Below, in pieces: positions 11,901-19,730 of a stretch of DNA of 64,000 nt. How positions within the stretch are numbered: position 1 is the first letter of the stretch; each line of letters starts with the position of its first letter. Made by a program: the position numbers and the translations under genes. A model generated the notes under the pieces. It did no database searches. It had not been told where the DNA came from and was given only the letters and a program-made list of their open reading frames with translations. Location of the stretch: positions 1-64,000 of the forward strand of contig LARD01000022.1 in the NCBI GenBank assembly GCA_000980375.1, given 5' to 3'. This DNA is from Clostridium sp. K4410.MGS-306 (GTDB lineage Bacteria > Cyanobacteriota > Vampirovibrionia > Gastranaerophilales > Gastranaerophilaceae).

Positions 11901-14900
11901 GTTATTGTTACTGCATTTACTGCTGCTCCTGCACCTGCTCCGCTTGCTGCAACCACCATTGTGTTTGCTTTTGTATTGTTTTCTGCTTTAACGTTTGCGT
12001 TACCGTTATGTACAGTGCTGTTTTCAATTTTTGCATTTACATTGTTATCAAGTGTATTCACACCGGCTACTGCTGTAACACCTGCTCCTGAGCCGGCAAT
12101 ATTTGCCATAAAAAGGACAGTATTTAAATTGGTGTTTTGAGTAGCAGTTACATCAACATTTCCTTCTGTGACCTGTGTATTTTTCAGTGCTGCATTTAAA
12201 TTACTGGAGAGTATATGCTGTGCTGTTGTTACTCCCACTGCCGCATTGCCGGCAACACCTACACCTGCAAGTGCATCATAAAATACTTCATTTGCAACCG
12301 CATTGATGCTTAAGCCGTCAACGCTTGCAATTTGTGAATCTTGTACATATGCATTTATATTTGTATTTAATACATTTGTGACATCTGTTGCATTTATTGC
12401 GGCATTACCTGCGCCGGAAATGCCAAGCACCATTACGATAGGTGTGTATTCACCTGTTGTTATATCGTCTGATGTAATATCTTTTCCGGCACTGTTTGCC
12501 ATTAATGTGTCTGTAAAATAGTTTGTTTTATCGCCATATTTATCATAATTGTAACTGTGAGCAGAATTTACATTGATTTTGCCGTCGGAATTAACCATCG
12601 CATTTTCAATGAAAGAATTTACATTTGCTGCAATTGTGTTTACTACAATGACTCCGCTGACAGCAGCATTGCCGCCAACGCCTATCATTGCCATCATTGC
12701 AGAGAATGATTCAGCAGATTTTGCATCGAGTGTTATATCATTTGCTTTTATATTCACTTCATTAGAGGATAAATCAGGGTGTGTGCCTGAAATGCTCGCG
12801 CTGACAGTATTATTAAAGTTGTTGTTATATACAATTCCGCCAACAGATGCTTTGCCTGCAATACTAACAGCCAGATTCATGCTTTCAACATCATCTTTTG
12901 CTTGTGCACTGACGTTGACATTGCCTTCTGTTGATACAGAGGAGTTTTTAATGGAGGCTGTTGTTGTATCTTTTGCTGTATTTGTGTTGATAGAACCGTT
13001 AACAGATACTTTGCCTGCACCTCCGCCAACAGCCATTATTGTTTTGTAATCCTGAATAGAGTCTGCATTAACAGTAACATCGTCAGCTGCTGTTATTTTT
13101 GAATTGTCAATTAACGCTTCTGTTTTTCCTGTATTTACATTGATGAATGTTGAACCGCCTATTGCAGCACCTTTTGAACCGGTTATGTTGCCGACAATTG
13201 CTCTTGTGTAAATTTCATTTTTTGCTGCAACATCAACACTGCCTGCATTTTGTATGTTGGAATTTTTTATACCTGCAGTTACCTTATTGTCAGAGAATTT
13301 AGCAATCAAAGAACCGCTGACAGCAGCATTGCCTCCTCCTCCAAGGTCATAAGTCATTTGCCAGTCTTTTAAGCTGTCTATATTGTTTAAATCAGTGCTG
13401 TCGAGCTCTCCAATTAGTCCGTCAAGCGAGATAGACGGTGTATCTTTGGGGCCGAACAAGGTTTCAGCCTTTGCCTCTACAAGTATTGCGCCGTCAGAGG
13501 TATTAATATCCTGTGAATTTTCGATGGATGCGTTTACATTTTTATTTAATACATCCACCATTACAGAACCACCGATAGCTGCGCCTTCGTTGCCTATTGT
13601 AATAGCAAGAGTACCGCCTCTGTTGTAGGAGGTTGTTGTATCTTCTGCTTCTACACTAAGACCTGATGAATGAATATTTGTAGAGTCAACTTTTGCATTT
13701 GTTTTGTTGTTTAAAACATTAACCGCAATGTTGCCTGCTGCTGCAGCTTTTCCTCCGGAAATACCTACACCTATTGGTACAACATCAATTTTTTCGTTAG
13801 ATTTTGCGCTGACTGTTACCTTTCCGTCAGAGTCTACTTTTTTGTTTTTGATTTCTGCTTCGACTTTGCTGGAAAGTACATTAACAAGTGCATTGCCGCC
13901 AAGAGCTGCTCCTTTTTTCACAGCAGCTTCCACAACACCTGTGATTCCTTTTATATCTGTATCATAATCAGCGATTACGTTTGTGTCACCGGAGTTTGTG
14001 ATATCAGAATTTGTTATATTAGCTTTTACTGTACTGTTGAGTACATTTACAATTGCATTGACTCCTGCTGTAGAAGCTCCTTTTGTGGTAATTCCCATAT
14101 TCATTGCCAAAAATTGGAGCAATTCTTTATCATTGGCTTTTACATTCAGGTCTTCTGCACTATATATTGTAGAGTCTGTAATATTGGCATTTAACTCGGT
14201 ATTTATTACATTTACAACAGTACCAAGCCCCGCACCAACGCCTGACGGAGTGGTGGAGAATGCCAGAGCGCCTGTAATATTACTGTCTTTAAGATAGTTG
14301 TTCGCAATAACATCAATATTTTCGCTTGCTGTTATTTGGGAGTTGTTAATTGCAGCTGTTAAACTGTTATTGATTACATCTGCTCCAATTGCGCCTTCAA
14401 AAGAATAGCCTGCTTTTGAACCTGTAATAACAGCACCGCCTACGGCAACAGATATCAGGTTTTCAGTCGGTGTATATTTGTCATTGTTGACTGCAACTTT
14501 TACATTTTTTGCATCTTCAATTGTTGTGTTTGCATTAATTGAGGCTTCTGTTTCTTTGTTTATAAGGTTTATGTTGCCTGCAACTCCGGCACCTACGGAT
14601 GTGGAATCTGATGTTCCGCTGTTTATTGATAATCCACCGGCACCTTTGTATGCTGTTGAATAATTTTTAGCATTAACATTTACATCTATATCTTTGCCCG
14701 CTGTCTTTTTGACAGAAGCATTGTTGATTTGCGCTTTGACACTGTTTTCCAGTATGTCAGTGTTAAAAGAACCGCCTGCTGAAACAGTTGTGTCTGTGTC
14801 ATCAGAAGAGTTTGATGCTACACCGACACCAACAGCTACCTGAATATTATCATTATTTTCTTCTGCTGTTACATTAAGGTTGTGCTCTGTATCACCTGTA

Positions 14901-17900
14901 AAAGTGATATTGGCTTTGCCCTGTGTTTCTGTGTTTCCGATAATGGCGTTTGTCTTATTTGTATTTTCAATAACATTAACCGCAGCTCCGGCACCTACGG
15001 TGCTTGCTTTTGCAAAACCTGTGCCGACATTTAAGTTGCTTGTTTTCTGGTTGGCTTTGACATTTATATCTTTGCCTACTGTGATATTTGCATTGCCTAC
15101 TTTTGCTTCTACAGTGCTGTCATTAATTTGAACGTTTACAGAACCTGCAGCTGCAGCAGACATATTGTTTGACGCTGTGGAAGCATTTTCTGTGTTGGTA
15201 AGTTTTCCTCCATCTGTCAGTTTGCCTGCAAGGTCTCCGCCTTTGTTTGCGTCAGCAGCTTCTTGTGCTGCAGTGTCATTTAAGTTGTTTTTGATTGTAG
15301 AACCCAGGGCTCCTGCAATTGCATTATCAGAGGAATTGAGTTTGTCTGCAAGTTTTTCAACAAGCCCGTTTGCTTTGTCTTTCCAGGAGTCTGCTTTGTT
15401 TTTATCTTTGTCGCCTTTGTCTTTCATTGAAACGCCTCCGGCAAAAGCACCGGCTACTGCAATGTTGAGACTTTGCGTATAAGAATCTGCAATTACATTT
15501 AATGAATCTGTTAATGTAATATCAGCACCGTCTGCAATAAATGCATTTACTGCTCTTGAAAACTCACTTACATTAACTGCCGCACCAATAGCTGCGCCGG
15601 AAGAAGAGCTGCTACCTCCTTCTTTACCGGAATCTTTTTGTGATGCAATTGCACCCGAGATAAGTATGTTTGATATTCCGTCTTTTATTACAGAGTCTTT
15701 TAAAGATAAAAGTCCTGTGTTTTCATCAATATCTTTGTATTTGTTAATAACAGGAGAGCTCAAGTCTGCTTCGAGTGTAACTTCAGAATCATCAAGGTCT
15801 TCAAATTTGTCGGAAAACGGATTGTTTTTATCATCAAACAGGTTTTCTGCTGTTTTTTCAGATTCTGTGGATTGTGCTTCTCCTGCATTTACTGTCAATG
15901 TACTCGCATTAATTTTTGATTTTCCGACAGATGCTGTGGTTTCTCCTGTCACATCCTGCACAACGGTGCTGCCGGAAAGTGCAAGACCGCTTTTTGTCTT
16001 GCTTCCTGTCACTACTACAGATAAGAAATTCTGGTTGTTAGCCGCATTTACACTTACATTTCCGCCTTGTGTCTTGCCGTCTTTTGTTACGGCTGTTGCT
16101 GTAATTTCTGCATTATCACCTATTTGCGCATTTGCTTTGCTTTCAACAGACTCCACAAGCACACTGCCGCCAATGCCGCCTTTGTCTCCTGATGAGCCGT
16201 CGGTGAGTTTCCATAATTTAGCTACATCACCTACAGCATTGTATTGTGTAACTTTATTTGCAGCGTTGACAATTACATTTTGTGCGTCAACCTTTGTATA
16301 ATTTCCGAGTTTTGCATTTGTGTTATTAAGAATCTCTGATACAACAACACTTGCTGCAGTGCCCATACCGCCTGATTTTACTGTGGAGGTTGACTCTGCC
16401 CAATTGTTAAAAAAGCCTTTTAATCCAAGTGTGTTCTTTATGCCTGCTGCATTTAAGTCAAATTTAATATCCTTAATATCACCTGTGATTTCGCCGGCGG
16501 GGTTTGTCAGAGCCTGCAAAAGAAGCTCATAATCCCACTCTCCGCTTCCAATATATTCAGGTGCTCCTTCAACAGCATCTGCTGTTTCACCAAGGCCAAG
16601 TTTTAAATCACCGGCTGTTTGTGCAAGACCAAGGATAAACTCAAATGTAGCTTCATTCATCGGCTGCTCAAGAGTAGAGCTGATTTTAAAATCATTGTTT
16701 GCCTTGATTACTGCGTGATTGTTGCTGTCACCATCTTCTACAGCTGCATTTGTATTATTTGTCTGATTGTTTACAATTACTGCCACACCCGGGGCTGGCA
16801 CATAATCGGCAGTGGAAGAATCTTGTACGTGAGAAGTTGCACTGTTAACAGTCAGGTCTATTGCATTGGCCTGTACATTAACGTTATCTGCGTGAATATT
16901 GGCATTTTTGCCGATAGTGGCAGATGTATCAATATTGCTGTTATTTACAACAAGTGCTGTGCTGACATTTGGAAGTGATTCGCCAAGAGATGTTACACCC
17001 TCCAATCCCAACTTGCTGATAATATTATTAATCTGTGTTTTTACAGCTTCTGAACCCGCAAGTTTTTTGATAGCTTGAGCTTTTACACCTTTTAACTCTC
17101 CATCAACTTTTGCTGTCACCTGTGTGGAAGAAACATGCATGCTTTGCGCTGTAACATTCACGTTGCCTTTATTGTGTGTGTCAACTGTTGTGTCAAGTTT
17201 TGCGGATGTATTAATATCTGAATTTTTTATGGCAATTGCAATAGCAGCACCAATGCCCTGTTTGTTTTCTTTGTCAATTGTTGCAAGAGAATTGAGCGTT
17301 GTTAAATCATTTGTTGTATTAACGGCCTGTACATCAAGGTTTTGCGCTTTTATCTCGGCACCGTTTTCAACATTTACATTTGTATCTGCTTCTGTCATAG
17401 AATTTAGTACAATAATCTGCACTGTGGGCAAAAGTCCGTTTTCTGCCGCTATATTGCCTGCAATAGATGTAGGGTTTTTAATCTTAATCCACTGTGAGTT
17501 TTTGGATGTTGCATTTAGAGTGACATCTCCGTCTGCTTTAATGCTTGCACCATCTTTGACATTTACGTTTGATACTGTTTTTGTGCCCACAGAATAGTAC
17601 AATTCTCCTGTAGTGTCTGTAACAGGTGTCTTTTTTGTTGAAAGTTTTACGTTTGTGTTTGCAACGGCAAGAGATTTTGCATTAACATCTCCAGTTGCTT
17701 TTATTTCGGCTCCGCTGCCAATATCAATTGTTGCTTTAGCTCTTGCACCTTCATAGTCATAGTCGTTACCGCTAATCATAGATTGAATTTTGTTTCCTAT
17801 TGCAGAACCGGAAATAAAATCAACCATCGGATTGCCTTTTAATGAGATGTAATCAATTTTGCTCGTTGCTGTAATATCAACATCTTCGCCAGCTATTGTT

Positions 17901-17974
17901 GCATTGTGGATTGTGACAGTTGCTTTGTTTGTTTCAATACTGTCAGGGTCGTTGACATCACCAATTTCTATCAA
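2975..17974 (-). CDS. Giant LktA-type filamentous adhesin, main part (TpsA)
   Basis: About 5,000 residues of a secreted adhesin of the two-partner secretion type. The frame stays open up to the TGA at 18098-18100 and continues, in the same frame, the N-terminal fragment 18098-18988. The TTG at 17974 has no ribosome-binding site, so this part is not an independent gene. Most of it is dozens of degenerate modules with the pattern G-[AG]-x-VNVxxNxxxAxIxNSxI-x-VxAx, predicted beta-helix; Gly, Asn, Ala and Thr dominate and Cys is essentially absent. This resembles the LktA-family filamentous adhesins of fusobacteria. A coiled-coil stretch lies at about 6690-7480. The last ~112 residues form a PilZ-like domain. 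Probably exported by the TpsB encoded divergently at 19147-21194. Confidence 0.85.
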   Translation of the reverse strand: MIEIGDVNDPDSIETNKATVTIHNATIAGEDVDITATSKIDYISLKGNPMVDFISGSAIGNKIQSMISGNDYDYEGARAKATIDIGSGAEIKATGDVNAKSLAVANTNVKLSTKKTPVTDTTGELYYSVGTKTVSNVNVKDGASIKADGDVTLNATSKNSQWIKIKNPTSIAGNIAAENGLLPTVQIIVLNSMTEADTNVNVENGAEIKAQNLDVQAVNTTNDLTTLNSLATIDKENKQGIGAAIAIAIKNSDINTSAKLDTTVDTHNKGNVNVTAQSMHVSSTQVTAKVDGELKGVKAQAIKKLAGSEAVKTQINNIISKLGLEGVTSLGESLPNVSTALVVNNSNIDTSATIGKNANIHADNVNVQANAIDLTVNSATSHVQDSSTADYVPAPGVAVIVNNQTNNTNAAVEDGDSNNHAVIKANNDFKISSTLEQPMNEATFEFILGLAQTAGDLKLGLGETADAVEGAPEYIGSGEWDYELLLQALTNPAGEITGDIKDIKFDLNAAGIKNTLGLKGFFNNWAESTSTVKSGGMGTAASVVVSEILNNTNAKLGNYTKVDAQNVIVNAANKVTQYNAVGDVAKLWKLTDGSSGDKGGIGGSVLVESVESKANAQIGDNAEITATAVTKDGKTQGGNVSVNAANNQNFLSVVVTGSKTKSGLALSGSTVVQDVTGETTASVGKSKINASTLTVNAGEAQSTESEKTAENLFDDKNNPFSDKFEDLDDSEVTLEADLSSPVINKYKDIDENTGLLSLKDSVIKDGISNILISGAIASQKDSGKEGGSSSSSGAAIGAAVNVSEFSRAVNAFIADGADITLTDSLNVIADSYTQSLNIAVAGAFAGGVSMKDKGDKDKNKADSWKDKANGLVEKLADKLNSSDNAIAGALGSTIKNNLNDTAAQEAADANKGGDLAGKLTDGGKLTNTENASTASNNMSAAAAGSVNVQINDSTVEAKVGNANITVGKDINVKANQKTSNLNVGTGFAKASTVGAGAAVNVIENTNKTNAIIGNTETQGKANITFTGDTEHNLNVTAEENNDNIQVAVGVGVASNSSDDTDTTVSAGGSFNTDILENSVKAQINNASVKKTAGKDIDVNVNAKNYSTAYKGAGGLSINSGTSDSTSVGAGVAGNINLINKETEASINANTTIEDAKNVKVAVNNDKYTPTENLISVAVGGAVITGSKAGYSFEGAIGADVINNSLTAAINNSQITASENIDVIANNYLKDSNITGALAFSTTPSGVGAGLGTVVNVINTELNANITDSTIYSAEDLNVKANDKELLQFLAMNMGITTKGASTAGVNAIVNVLNSTVKANITNSDITNSGDTNVIADYDTDIKGITGVVEAAVKKGAALGGNALVNVLSSKVEAEIKNKKVDSDGKVTVSAKSNEKIDVVPIGVGISGGKAAAAGNIAVNVLNNKTNAKVDSTNIHSSGLSVEAEDTTTSYNRGGTLAITIGNEGAAIGGSVMVDVLNKNVNASIENSQDINTSDGAILVEAKAETLFGPKDTPSISLDGLIGELDSTDLNNIDSLKDWQMTYDLGGGGNAAVSGSLIAKFSDNKVTAGIKNSNIQNAGSVDVAAKNEIYTRAIVGNITGSKGAAIGGSTFINVNTGKTEALIDNSKITAADDVTVNADSIQDYKTIMAVGGGAGKVSVNGSINTNTAKDTTTASIKNSSVSTEGNVNVSAQAKDDVESMNLAVSIAGKASVGGIVYNNNFNNTVSASISGTHPDLSSNEVNIKANDITLDAKSAESFSAMMAMIGVGGNAAVSGVIVVNTIAANVNSFIENAMVNSDGKINVNSAHSYNYDKYGDKTNYFTDTLMANSAGKDITSDDITTGEYTPIVMVLGISGAGNAAINATDVTNVLNTNINAYVQDSQIASVDGLSINAVANEVFYDALAGVGVAGNAAVGVTTAQHILSSNLNAALKNTQVTEGNVDVTATQNTNLNTVLFMANIAGSGAGVTAVAGVNTLDNNVNAKIENSTVHNGNANVKAENNTKANTMVVAASGAGAGAAVNAVTITDVASGSTIASIENSTVKKGKTTVEAINRTDMNNLITGGAVAGQGAAIGAYAPVSTMKNTVKAFIKDSHLNDNSDMSSVSALSEVLQKTIVANISAAGVGAGLGATAIVNVIDNDVEAYILNTDITNGSIAINAQQHSELEGMVASVAATGVGFSGGINTAVNTLEDRVKAYADNVIAQNAYLDIDASENQTLNFEIAALTGSGTAGGTGAAIVNVINNALDAYLQNSELTGGKADVNATLTSDIIADMSSLTAGGLAGVGAGAIVNVLTNKTNAYIQNSSAKDVKSLTASAVSKENIYGNNSVIGAGWFGAAVSTLVNVIENETTAKIDAGNNNITTTGALTVNATDSLTLNNEAGSISAGKIAAGASVNVNVLNNTVTSELLSSTGKITADSANVSADSVIDLNINTNSTAGGLAGIAGTVAVTNIGDRITSDVNVDDANVQDSVAQAQDTVNGLGLADEISLTAGDSIQKQGTAAIVSADITTNKDINVKATNTVNADIYNKNNTGGIVAAGATVLVTNTNYKTSASIDKDNASVSSQNGDISVIAKNNITAATEAKQGSGGLASINGNIALFKNNAQTSSEILSGTINALAGNVNINAESTDNITSIAHGEIGGGAVINVIVAQTETDNKTTAQIKGKNGKKVTINAKNLEITATNTSDLKAEMMSTAGGAFVANTVINEAVSKSDTTAGIFTPNGDITLTGDLTIAAQTDHIRVNDNVIVGSIAAVGAAVTDQNATIESKFTASTDSANIKTKNATIKAGTKKNSNEAGELTANVTSVNRSGQLVGGNGTNMNAVVSGETNVKLNNTTLKADEKVNLLSKIKRLAKTDSESLSAGLTAIGVTTVKTDVKGTTSIDTSSSTITAKELTANSDSKSEAKTTLIAGNSGLASVGTTTSSASVATDVSIKTGNINADKINIDLKTEKSATIEDTNKAAGFAGIGASSISTNVSGKSGITTTGTIRNQANDGASTNLKMAVTDNSTAENKSKSGSYGAVGASVIDINSVVSSTVNNLIGGDIWADNIKFESNLNRTSVANGLSESAGIGGISKINITSRIGEESDKTGSTTTISANIGQAKGTVDIDSNTTNNVKTYLSDNVEGLVAIAKGSAKNILNSQNNINITGAIIDIDGNLAIDASNLNNVAMTRSSDTNGFIAIKGGTLENTINSEANIDIQDSTLKANIVEITSKAKFASLGTIQYDDSAGGFITSSGAKIDNKITQKNNVNFKNSTLNAKKDLSIKQQSDSDFHQAVKSTHSGFAVYNRAESNLTVTNENKLDIDKNTEITANNITIAMDSSNNLSSETHTEARHFAGQPKSFANLTLNANNTMNTSGKIVSKGSTNIQFLSNSINTLKQDAYLYAEAAVATGDTGGSLNYNTDNKLNIEKGAIIASDKDVVVNYDKGINKFDSKVHYKKKSRLLFGIPITKSDSWSSINTSHKGSLKNDGEVSAGIGSQKYMTIDKDGNIVKDSLKGFIDSDYQEQEAVNKDSATVTQETLDALTSEKDYLEAKIEELNQDKNKNSEQIKIYNDQIAEIDSILDSYESATKYTEDQVNNMMNNAIKDKVVGLEGPDGSSLSSSDYEAIKNLQSEKVSKAEEQYKKDGNLQNYLEAVENALDKALAEYQYSYEKQVEVDGKTETQTITTNLTDSQKSSIKQAVNDQQALYKEDANGVLRYGDAVVMNQETQNTLNSLNQNKESIDSMKNSLLDVNSKYDSQISSINGQINDINTQYDYISKNPLPGINIAAPSIVFDSIIAEVPKIKITGITESDVTGDGTFKLYQPSLVIENYSNKNLIFSDININRGGEGGLTIGGKDFSDYLDTNKKINNKVAYVTDQSNAGYQNTVTINSYFDKYNPEVYGQKPSDTIFNSTINAGKHLNIFNDGGDITFANAITADKKTITATNGNIVYDAAGTNFELNSQDSVKAGKNVTVTAKNIKVDGTLQAGTDERNIEITDEMLLADNLVVDPATGLKNMIKTNGNIKALYKDGKIYVFHIAQEGGNVDFNGSVTGSGKVTYTNGYSTINIQNDTEKQLIVQNLANNRMNGSFDNQGTITNVVKLGKDKAETTISSNADVIIKGVVENGKGFIENDDTSVLTINANKAGSVIVENLVSQTGLQQSTVDSFGILNINKENNSDGGIVVNGKITHEGDSNFVNNGNNGVLIAGVIDNSNGTASIKSNNGNITVSGTVSNNNGAVNIENKNTQDSYINITSTGVVKNTSGGNISIRNNGKAGLLVEGIINSLKDEIMLYSDNSDIIIGHEDTDNNILADNNNINITINNGNLLNAGFDKTLINTGKDLNINITDGDIGKSTHALAGKENGFSINASTRDNTEAVNIKVDGKITASAKNNNKTNDRLINLNAKKSGMNVNKIDSDGNVMLTAAEWPEKDENPTPDRESYFHGYSIINAADDKSQPNITGKNISIIASDNVGSKDNALTYLQTQDGSISVEAENDLYIKGMGSNDNIWQLITKRGNMGLDFSGDAVIRELTAGKDISIVSKGSNVTIYDLGKVSHLLDGDDPLFPHDQIKFSDVVPETVHITVLDVNPETRIDPDEANSTINIYNAYVKGQNNGKPDVVLKADKIIAHAYDAADSIVTNTERPNGFDPTEGRLYADDYTDKNAPQELKATGFNTVGEGSSLVFDIQGVSPDDVKAAGADESSRNYKPQDVIQTVEIFNNPFGFTETVYKAKDVTLSLNSSDTAPDTNRGMVLDKFYADNAYVDTKDLNLKIKDGFITNYAEFRNGDRFAVGGGRPVEPGEYRWLTIVDNDYNRNISSEFGIPVTSQLYTKLTGSFALNMGNLIALETKAPVVNYNPYEVVNLPRTENSFYRLTYKDDKIQKTTTTPEFSDIDKSTYKPTKRNAIRFNIAQKDGYVLVSDKKKNKEKSPIISIIDISKTGLAVEHDGTLKVGDRMVLDLNIHNIKASPEVEVVRVSGTNAGMKFINLDKATANKILYMNMYSAKETEPSVSKL
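2978..3330 (-). other. PilZ-like c-di-GMP-binding domain at the adhesin C-terminus
   Basis: The C-terminal ~115 residues read as a PilZ domain. An RxxxR motif (RNAIR, codons ending at 3313) is followed about 29 residues later by DxSxxG (DISKTG), then alternating hydrophobic strands and a VEVVRVSG...AGMKFINLD ending typical of PilZ barrels. Both ligand-binding motifs of the family are intact. Using the full 5,337-codon frame, RxxxR is at 5226-5230 and DxSxxG at 5259-5264. PilZ domains normally act in the cytosol, so this position on an exported adhesin is unusual. Confidence 0.75.
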
Positions 17975-18097
17975 ATAGTCATTAATTGCGTTTTGTATTG
18001 CTTCTGCTTCGTCTATGCCTTGTTCTTTCGCTTCCTGTACAATGGTTTCAATAAGCTTGTCCCCGATTTTGTCTGCTACAGTGACTACAGAGTTTTC

Positions 18098-18100
18098 TCA
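18098..18100 (-). other. Single in-frame TGA splitting the adhesin frame
   Basis: Reading the minus strand, TTC TGA GAA AAC TCT interrupts one continuous frame. The 42 codons between this TGA and the TTG at 17974 encode an ordinary, adhesin-compatible sequence (ENSVVTVADKIGDKLIE and onwards) without further stops. Upstream and downstream parts are in the same frame, so a one-base substitution explains it and no indel is needed. Because TGA ends many genes in this window, it is not a reassigned codon. Confidence 0.85.
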
Positions 18101-18988
18101 GAAAGATTGAGCCGCGATAGTTATTTTCCCGTTTTCGTTACCAAAACCCTTACCGCTTACAACATCATTGTTAACAAGTGCATTAAAAAGATTTTCTGCC
18201 TGTTTATTTGTTGTTAAAATCTGGTCTGCATTACCATGGTTGTTGGTAATGTTGTTCGCGCCAACTCCGGCTACAATGCCTGCTTTATTTATAGATCCTT
18301 CCTGGCCAATGATTATATTTTTACCTTTGAGGCTTACATCATTTCTTGCAATGATTTTACCCTGAATATTAATATCACCTTTTTGGTCTGCAGCTTCAAT
18401 TCTTGTCATATTGTCTTCAAAAGAGCCTGCGCCCGGGATATCTATTACAGAACTAACTCCGAGGTTGTTTGCGGCATCATTTAATACCCCTTGCCCCATT
18501 GTTGCTCCGGCAAAACGTAAATAATCATTAGGGGCAGGTGCAATTGCCGTCAACGAGCCAACATTGAGTACACCGGAAGCGCCTACAACCATTCCGTTAG
18601 GAGAAACAAAAATTGCGCGTCCCCCGTAAAAATTGTTGTCGCGCATGGTATTGATAATACCGTTAATATTAATAGTTTTATCAACAAGGTTTACAAATTG
18701 TTCAATATTAACACCTGATTGCTGCATTTTAAAAATTAGGTTGGCAATGTCGCCTTGATCCAAATTGAATTGGTAATAATGACGAAAACCTATGTCACCT
18801 TTGTTAAATTCGGGATGGATATCAAAAGAGCCGTGTTCACCGCCGGGTTTTGTAATACCTGTGATATCTGACGCCAATACAGATAAAACCATTGTTTGTT
18901 GAAGCAAAAATATTATACCCAATACAGATGCAGTCAGTTTTTTGTTGAAAAGCTTTGTTATAAGTGATTTTAGAATCATATATTCCAT
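18098..18988 (-). CDS. N-terminal secretion part of the giant adhesin (TPS domain)
   Basis: This 296-residue frame is the true N-terminus of the adhesin that continues after the TGA. It has an extended basic signal sequence followed by a hydrophobic core (TASVLGIIFLLQQTMVLSVLAS, about residues 19-40), then a haemagglutination-activity/TPS domain with HPEFNKGDIGFRHYYQFNL, 'AIFVSPNGMVVGASGVLNVGSLT' and a beta-helix start; TpsB recognises this type of domain at the outer membrane. A second ATG at 18979 gives nine fewer bases and may be the real start; no strong ribosome-binding site separates them. If translation ends at the TGA, the product would be a secreted TPS domain without the filament. 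Confidence 0.85.
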   Translation of the reverse strand: MEYMILKSLITKLFNKKLTASVLGIIFLLQQTMVLSVLASDITGITKPGGEHGSFDIHPEFNKGDIGFRHYYQFNLDQGDIANLIFKMQQSGVNIEQFVNLVDKTININGIINTMRDNNFYGGRAIFVSPNGMVVGASGVLNVGSLTAIAPAPNDYLRFAGATMGQGVLNDAANNLGVSSVIDIPGAGSFEDNMTRIEAADQKGDINIQGKIIARNDVSLKGKNIIIGQEGSINKAGIVAGVGANNITNNHGNADQILTTNKQAENLFNALVNNDVVSGKGFGNENGKITIAAQSF

Positions 18989-19146
18989 CCCATTCTTAAA
19001 TATTTCCTCATTCTAAATAAAATCGTTTGGCTTTTCACGGATATATAAATTTTTGTCACGATTTGTTTACGAAAATTAACTTTTGATACAAAAAAAAAAT
19101 AATTACTGTAAAAATAAATGTTAGGAATTAAAATTCGGAAAAAGAT
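18989..19146. promoter_or_regulatory. Divergent control region between the adhesin and TpsB genes
   Basis: A 158-base AT-rich gap separates the minus-strand adhesin start from the plus-strand transporter start. Both promoters of the two-partner system must lie here or the genes must be read from further away. I could not assign convincing -35/-10 pairs. An A9 run (19089-19097) lies upstream of the transporter gene. Confidence 0.4.
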
Positions 19147-19599
19147 TTGATGAAAAATAATAACAGATGGAAGATTTTTATTGTTATGACGGCAGTTTGC
19201 CTTTGTATTTCTTCCGGTGCTGTTAAATCTGCAGACCTTGGCGGTATCAATGCCGCGGATATTCATCCCGGTGCCGGCGGGTTTGGCGGAGCTATCAACA
19301 CTCACGATATGATGATGCTCAAAGAAAAACAACGTGAGCTAAAAGAACGTGAAGACTTTGAAAATTTTAAGGAAAGAAAAGAAAAAAAACATAAAAAAGA
19401 AACTGTCATAGAGGACTATACAGGTTCGGGCGAAAAAATATACAACACTGAAACCTCTGCAAAAATTAAAGAGCAGCACGAAAAACTTATAGAAGAAAAT
19501 CAAAAGAAAAAGTCATCAAAGTTTAAATCTTTTTTCAAAAAAAATAAAAAGCAAGAACAAGACTTATCCGAAGAGGACGAATCTCAAAAAAAAATATAG
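19147..19599 (+). CDS. TpsB transporter, N-terminal fragment (signal peptide and linker)
   Basis: A 150-residue frame with a clear signal peptide (basic MMKNNNRWK, hydrophobic core IFIVMTAVCLCISSGAV, cleavage near KSA-D), then a Gly-rich stretch and a long, highly charged Lys/Glu region predicted to be helical. It ends at TAG just after an A9 run at 19586-19594. A shift of -1 at that run joins it to the frame that becomes the POTRA and barrel domains of TpsB (open from at least 19581 to 21194). It is therefore best read as the 5' part of one tpsB-like gene of roughly 680 codons, not as an independent protein. Confidence 0.75.
   Translation: MMKNNNRWKIFIVMTAVCLCISSGAVKSADLGGINAADIHPGAGGFGGAINTHDMMMLKEKQRELKEREDFENFKERKEKKHKKETVIEDYTGSGEKIYNTETSAKIKEQHEKLIEENQKKKSSKFKSFFKKNKKQEQDLSEEDESQKKI
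19586..19594 (+). repeat. A9 homopolymer at the TpsB frame break
   Basis: Nine adenines precede TATAG. With ten (or seven) adenines the upstream signal-peptide frame would continue as AAT ATA GAA into the POTRA/barrel frame. The run contains the A-AAA-AAA slippery heptamer, so ribosomal -1 frameshifting, transcriptional slippage, slipped-strand mutation and sequencing error are all possible. Confidence 0.85.
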
Positions 19600-19730
19600 A
19601 AAAGACGGATACAACTACTACTATTAAAGCGGCAGCCGAGAAATCCTCACAGGAAAACGGTGAAGGGACTGTTTTTATTGAAGCTGTCGGAGTAACAAAT
19701 TCAAAAATTCTTTCTGATGAAGAAATACAA

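Noticed and set aside
2975..17974. CRISPR or tandem DNA repeat array within the repetitive adhesin region
   Set aside because: The repeats are at the protein level, diverged in DNA, with no constant repeat or spacer length and no cas genes.
2975..18988. TGA reassigned to a sense codon in this organism
   Set aside because: TGA ends several ordinary genes here at the expected place (TolC-type channel, YbhF, YbhS, methyltransferase), so the code is standard.
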